NCBI RefSeq assembly: GCF_000190435.1
Contig: NC_015152.1
Coordinates: 688,458-752,457, forward strand
DNA from: Sphaerochaeta globosa str. Buddy
Lineage (GTDB): Bacteria > Spirochaetota > Spirochaetia > Sphaerochaetales > Sphaerochaetaceae
DNA length: 64,000 bases
Direction of reading: 5' to 3'
The translations under genes were made by a program, and so were the position numbers. Of the stretch, positions 61,268 to 64,000 are shown piece by piece (the first letter of the stretch is position 1; each line of letters starts with the position of its first letter). A model generated the notes under the pieces. The model made no database searches and was not told the origin of the DNA. It was given only the letters and a program-made list of their open reading frames with translations.

Positions 61268-62686
61268 CTACTCGGTATAGAACAGGTCTCCCGCCTTGGC
61301 AAAAGCACGTTTCTTGGCGATGAGCAAGTAGGAAATAAAGGAAGCAAGCATATAGATTCCGCTGATGATAATCGCCAAGGTGAACAGCATCGGATTGTTC
61401 CTGGTGACGCTGAAGGCCGGCAGGTTGATGCTCAGAATAATGGGAATGGCCAGAATAAAGACAATTCCTACCGAGTACAGGTAGTCGGTGGCTACCGGGG
61501 TTTCGAACTCTTGGTCGACCACACGAAGCAGGGCCAAGCCGGTGGGAAGGGTGCCGGTTCCTGTTCCGTAGATGACCAACATTCTGAAGAATTGGTGGTC
61601 GTCGTAGATACGCGAGCAGTACCAAGGAAGAATTACCAGGGTTATGAACATACCGGTCAGGGTAAGAATGAGAATAGGAAGCCAATACCCTTGGACGGTA
61701 ACCAAGGAGATGGCCCCCAGGCTTGAGGCTACCGTCATATCAACAGAGAGACCGCTGATACGATTGCAGGTTGCATTATCTATGGTGGTTTCCACCTTGA
61801 AGAAGCGCATGATCATTTTCACGCCCAAGGCGCAGAAGGCACTGAATATGAAGTTGATCCCCCAAAGGCTCTCTGCAAGGTCGGACCCCAAGGGACCGAT
61901 GAGATTAAGCAGAGCTGTCAAGCCGGTAAGAAAGCCCCAGCTGATCAAGTAGGTGGCCATCACCAAAGCAATGTGGTAGCTAAGTGAGTCCAACGACTCG
62001 CCATCGGTTGAGAGATACGAACCAACCGGCCGTTCCGTATCGAGACGGCTGAAGAACCCGGTCCGTACACTCTTGTTGTTGATGCGTTGTGCATGTTCCT
62101 TGCCGATCCAGCCCCGCTTGAGCCCCTGGTTTATCAGGACCACGCCGCCGAAGCTCCCAATCAGAAATCCGATGGCTGCCATGGTCAGTCCGACCGAGGA
62201 AGCACCCCTGAACCCCATCTTTTCCCAGCCGATGCCAATCGAGTAGGCCTGACCGGGTCCTAATTCGAAGCCCAAGGGTAGGGTAAAGCCGAATGCTGGA
62301 AACAGGTCCGGCTTGAACGTTGCGATCATGATGGCTGTCATGACCAGTCCAAAGAAACATTGCAGACCGTACTGGCCCATTACTGCGGTAACATTGGCTG
62401 CCAAGGTACGTTTGGCTTTCCTATCGGTTTTTTGCTTACCGGTCACCCTGAGCAACATGGATATGAAGGAGATATTGAGCAGGTGATAGACGATCTCACC
62501 CAGGAAGTCGTTTTTCAAGCCCCAGCGGGGAGCAATAAAGTTATAGAAAACCAACAGAAATATTCCGGAAATGATAGGGGCGGGTATCAGGAATCTTTGG
62601 AAGAATCGAATGCGTGCTCGCAAGAGGGCTGCAAGCAACAATGAGAACGAGATGATGCCGATGTGGTAAAAAAAGTTCCAGTTCAT
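61268..62686 (-). CDS. Sodium/glutamate symporter (GltS-type)
   Basis: The start MNWNFFYHIGIISFSLLLAA (62686, 472 aa) has GGGAG 9 nt upstream and overlaps the acyltransferase stop by ATGA. About ten or more membrane helices are seen. The glycine-rich reentrant stretches GFELGPGQAYSIGIGWEKMGF and TGTGTLPTGLALLRVVD fit the GltS (ESS) family of sodium-coupled glutamate carriers. The family usually has about 400 aa; this one is longer. Substrate is inferred by family only. Confidence 0.82.
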   Translation of the reverse strand: MNWNFFYHIGIISFSLLLAALLRARIRFFQRFLIPAPIISGIFLLVFYNFIAPRWGLKNDFLGEIVYHLLNISFISMLLRVTGKQKTDRKAKRTLAANVTAVMGQYGLQCFFGLVMTAIMIATFKPDLFPAFGFTLPLGFELGPGQAYSIGIGWEKMGFRGASSVGLTMAAIGFLIGSFGGVVLINQGLKRGWIGKEHAQRINNKSVRTGFFSRLDTERPVGSYLSTDGESLDSLSYHIALVMATYLISWGFLTGLTALLNLIGPLGSDLAESLWGINFIFSAFCALGVKMIMRFFKVETTIDNATCNRISGLSVDMTVASSLGAISLVTVQGYWLPILILTLTGMFITLVILPWYCSRIYDDHQFFRMLVIYGTGTGTLPTGLALLRVVDQEFETPVATDYLYSVGIVFILAIPIILSINLPAFSVTRNNPMLFTLAIIISGIYMLASFISYLLIAKKRAFAKAGDLFYTE

Positions 62687-63873
62687 GCTTGGTCTCCCTC
62701 GGTACTCTGTCGTTTCGTTTGATACATCTCCACATACTTGATGATGCATCCTCGTTTGAAAATTCGGATACGATAGAGCGTATTGTTGTGGTAGAGTTCC
62801 ACCGTATTCTTTGCGTTGATGATCATCGACTGGATATCGGTGAAGGCAAAAAACTGGTCACGCCCCATCGGGGATTTGATTCTCATTCCCGCCTGTTCCA
62901 TCTGCAGGGTAAAGGTTCTTTCCAAGGTGATGAGTTTGGTTGTATCACCGGTTTGCAGCAGCACCCCCTTGTCCGGGGGGAATACCAATGAAGAGCCCTC
63001 ATCTGAAGCAATGTACTCTCTCTCCCAGGCATGCCAGTAGGCGATGTCATCGAAGTGATGTTCTCCTACTGAGGTGTGAAGCTTGTCGTAGGGATCCAAT
63101 GAAGCAGAATAGGAGCAATGCGAACACGTAAGGGTGATACCCTTGCTGACGATTGTACTGGCCTGCTTGCATTGTGGGCAGAGGTAAAGTACCTGTTCAG
63201 CACCTTCGGCCGAATGTTTGGAAATGTACGGAAGATGATTTTTCTCTTGCCAATCACGATAGGAGAATCCAATTTTGGATAGTAAATGTGCATAGAGTTC
63301 TTGTACCGACATCTGACTGATATGATCGGGCATGATGGGAGGAAACACCCGAAGGTACACCTTGCCTTTTCGTTTCTTGTCCGCCCAGCGCGGCTTGAGG
63401 CCGTAGAATCCCTCGAGATGGAATACTACGATGGGAACCTTGAAAATGCGCACCAGCTTGGCAATAGCCTGGTCGAATCCAACAGGCTCTCCATCCCAAG
63501 TCCGAGTCCCCTCTGGAAACAGGCCAACAATGTCACCCTGTTTGAGGGCATCGCCGATTGCGCGGATGGTAAAGAGGTCGCTGCGCCCTTGCTGCTTGGA
63601 GATTGCCCCTATCCAGCGTTCGAGCATGGGCCTGAGGCCGAAAAGCTTGAAGAGGTATGCTCCGGCAACCCAACGGATATGCACTGGACTGGCTGAGCTG
63701 ACAATGAGGGAATCCATGGTGTGGGCGTGATTGCCGATCACCAAGAACGGTGGCTTGAGTGTGGAAAGCTGTTCCATACCAAACGATTCAACACGGTTGT
63801 GTTTGAGAAGATATGCACCATAGGTAGGTTGAGCAATCCGGATAAACAATGGCTTTTTCGACACTACTCTCAT
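62683..63873 (-). CDS. PlsC-type acyltransferase fused to a zinc ribbon and a C-terminal PH-like region
   Basis: This 396-aa protein has a PlsC-type acyltransferase domain in residues about 40-205: the catalytic NHAHTMD (48-54) and glycerophosphate-binding FPEGTR (119-124). Residues 232-253 hold CPQC and CSHC, a four-Cys zinc ribbon. The rest (about 285-396) is beta-rich (RTFTLQMEQAGMRIK, QFFAFTDIQSMIIN, NTVELYHNNTLYRIRIFK) and resembles a PH/GRAM-like module. It likely acylates a lysophospholipid at the inner membrane face. The added domains are unusual for this family. It overlaps the symporter gene. No strong ribosome binding site is seen before the ATG. Confidence 0.85.
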   Translation of the reverse strand: MRVVSKKPLFIRIAQPTYGAYLLKHNRVESFGMEQLSTLKPPFLVIGNHAHTMDSLIVSSASPVHIRWVAGAYLFKLFGLRPMLERWIGAISKQQGRSDLFTIRAIGDALKQGDIVGLFPEGTRTWDGEPVGFDQAIAKLVRIFKVPIVVFHLEGFYGLKPRWADKKRKGKVYLRVFPPIMPDHISQMSVQELYAHLLSKIGFSYRDWQEKNHLPYISKHSAEGAEQVLYLCPQCKQASTIVSKGITLTCSHCSYSASLDPYDKLHTSVGEHHFDDIAYWHAWEREYIASDEGSSLVFPPDKGVLLQTGDTTKLITLERTFTLQMEQAGMRIKSPMGRDQFFAFTDIQSMIINAKNTVELYHNNTLYRIRIFKRGCIIKYVEMYQTKRQSTEGDQA

Positions 63874-64000
63874 GTATGTCTAAATAATACTCGCTCCCAC
63901 CACGGTTGTCTATGAACAACTGTCTGAAAGCTGTTAAAAGTTGGTGAAACGGGCATAGCTTTGCTGACCTAAAGAAAACCCCCGTGGTTGGAATTCTCCA

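Overview
This 64 kb window looks like a chromosomal segment of a spirochaete, most likely a Sphaerochaeta-type (non-helical) one. That is inferred from gene content, not from a database search. The pointers are a PheRS whose two chains have archaeal-type lengths and architecture (512 and 565 aa), as is known for spirochaetes; several outer-membrane-type proteins with an aromatic C-terminus; a divergent MreB cluster; and a mosaic of sugar-uptake and glycosidase genes. No rRNA, tRNA, CRISPR array, prophage or intact insertion sequence was seen. The window is densely coded, with many ATGA or TGATG overlaps that define operons.

Layout. 1-0.95 kb (-): a DUF5320 / DUF134 / NifX-like trio behind a pair of palindromic operators. 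1.36-4.5 kb (-): a secreted protein of unknown function and a purine salvage operon (hpt, a second phosphoribosyltransferase, purA). 4.7-10.6 kb (+): a flavoredoxin-like protein, a fused E1 alpha-beta 2-oxoacid dehydrogenase, and pheS-pheT. 10.7-18.1 kb (+): a complete histidine operon in the enterobacterial order hisGDCBHAF(IE), with a bifunctional hisB, a 17-residue His-rich leader peptide and an attenuator. 18.2-21.8 kb (+): a histidine phosphatase-superfamily enzyme, then a TetR regulator with an ABC-2 exporter. 21.8-27.4 kb (-): a carbohydrate operon of a large GH38/57-like protein, a YihQ-like GH31 enzyme and a GPH-type sugar transporter. 27.5-29.2 kb: a DUF4143 ATPase with two 30-bp palindromes, enclosed by a 25-bp direct repeat. 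29.1-32.1 kb: a transglutaminase-like lipoprotein and a flavodoxin / hydrolase / NAD(P)-binding cluster.

32.3-42.0 kb (-): an outer-membrane protein and a giant (about 2,898 aa) cyclic beta-1,2-glucan synthase. 42.3-49 kb (-): a CstA carrier, a membrane protein with a degenerate EAL domain, and three tandem MreB-like genes that share an altered active-site motif. 48.9-52.7 kb: a gene-poor zone with decayed genes and an ice-binding-type lipoprotein carrying three Ig-like repeats. 52.7-55.5 kb: an SGNH hydrolase, vapBC, radC and a MerR regulator with a C-terminal Cys4 cluster. 55.4-59.3 kb (-): a sugar ABC importer without its ATPase, with a sugar isomerase/epimerase-like enzyme. 59.4-63.9 kb (-): an outer-membrane beta-barrel protein, a GltS-type symporter and an acyltransferase fused to a zinc ribbon.

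The strongest stories are the his attenuator, whose switch can be read directly from the sequence; the divergent MreB trio; the ATPase locus bounded by a duplicated sequence; and the YihQ-like operon with a substituted substrate-site residue.
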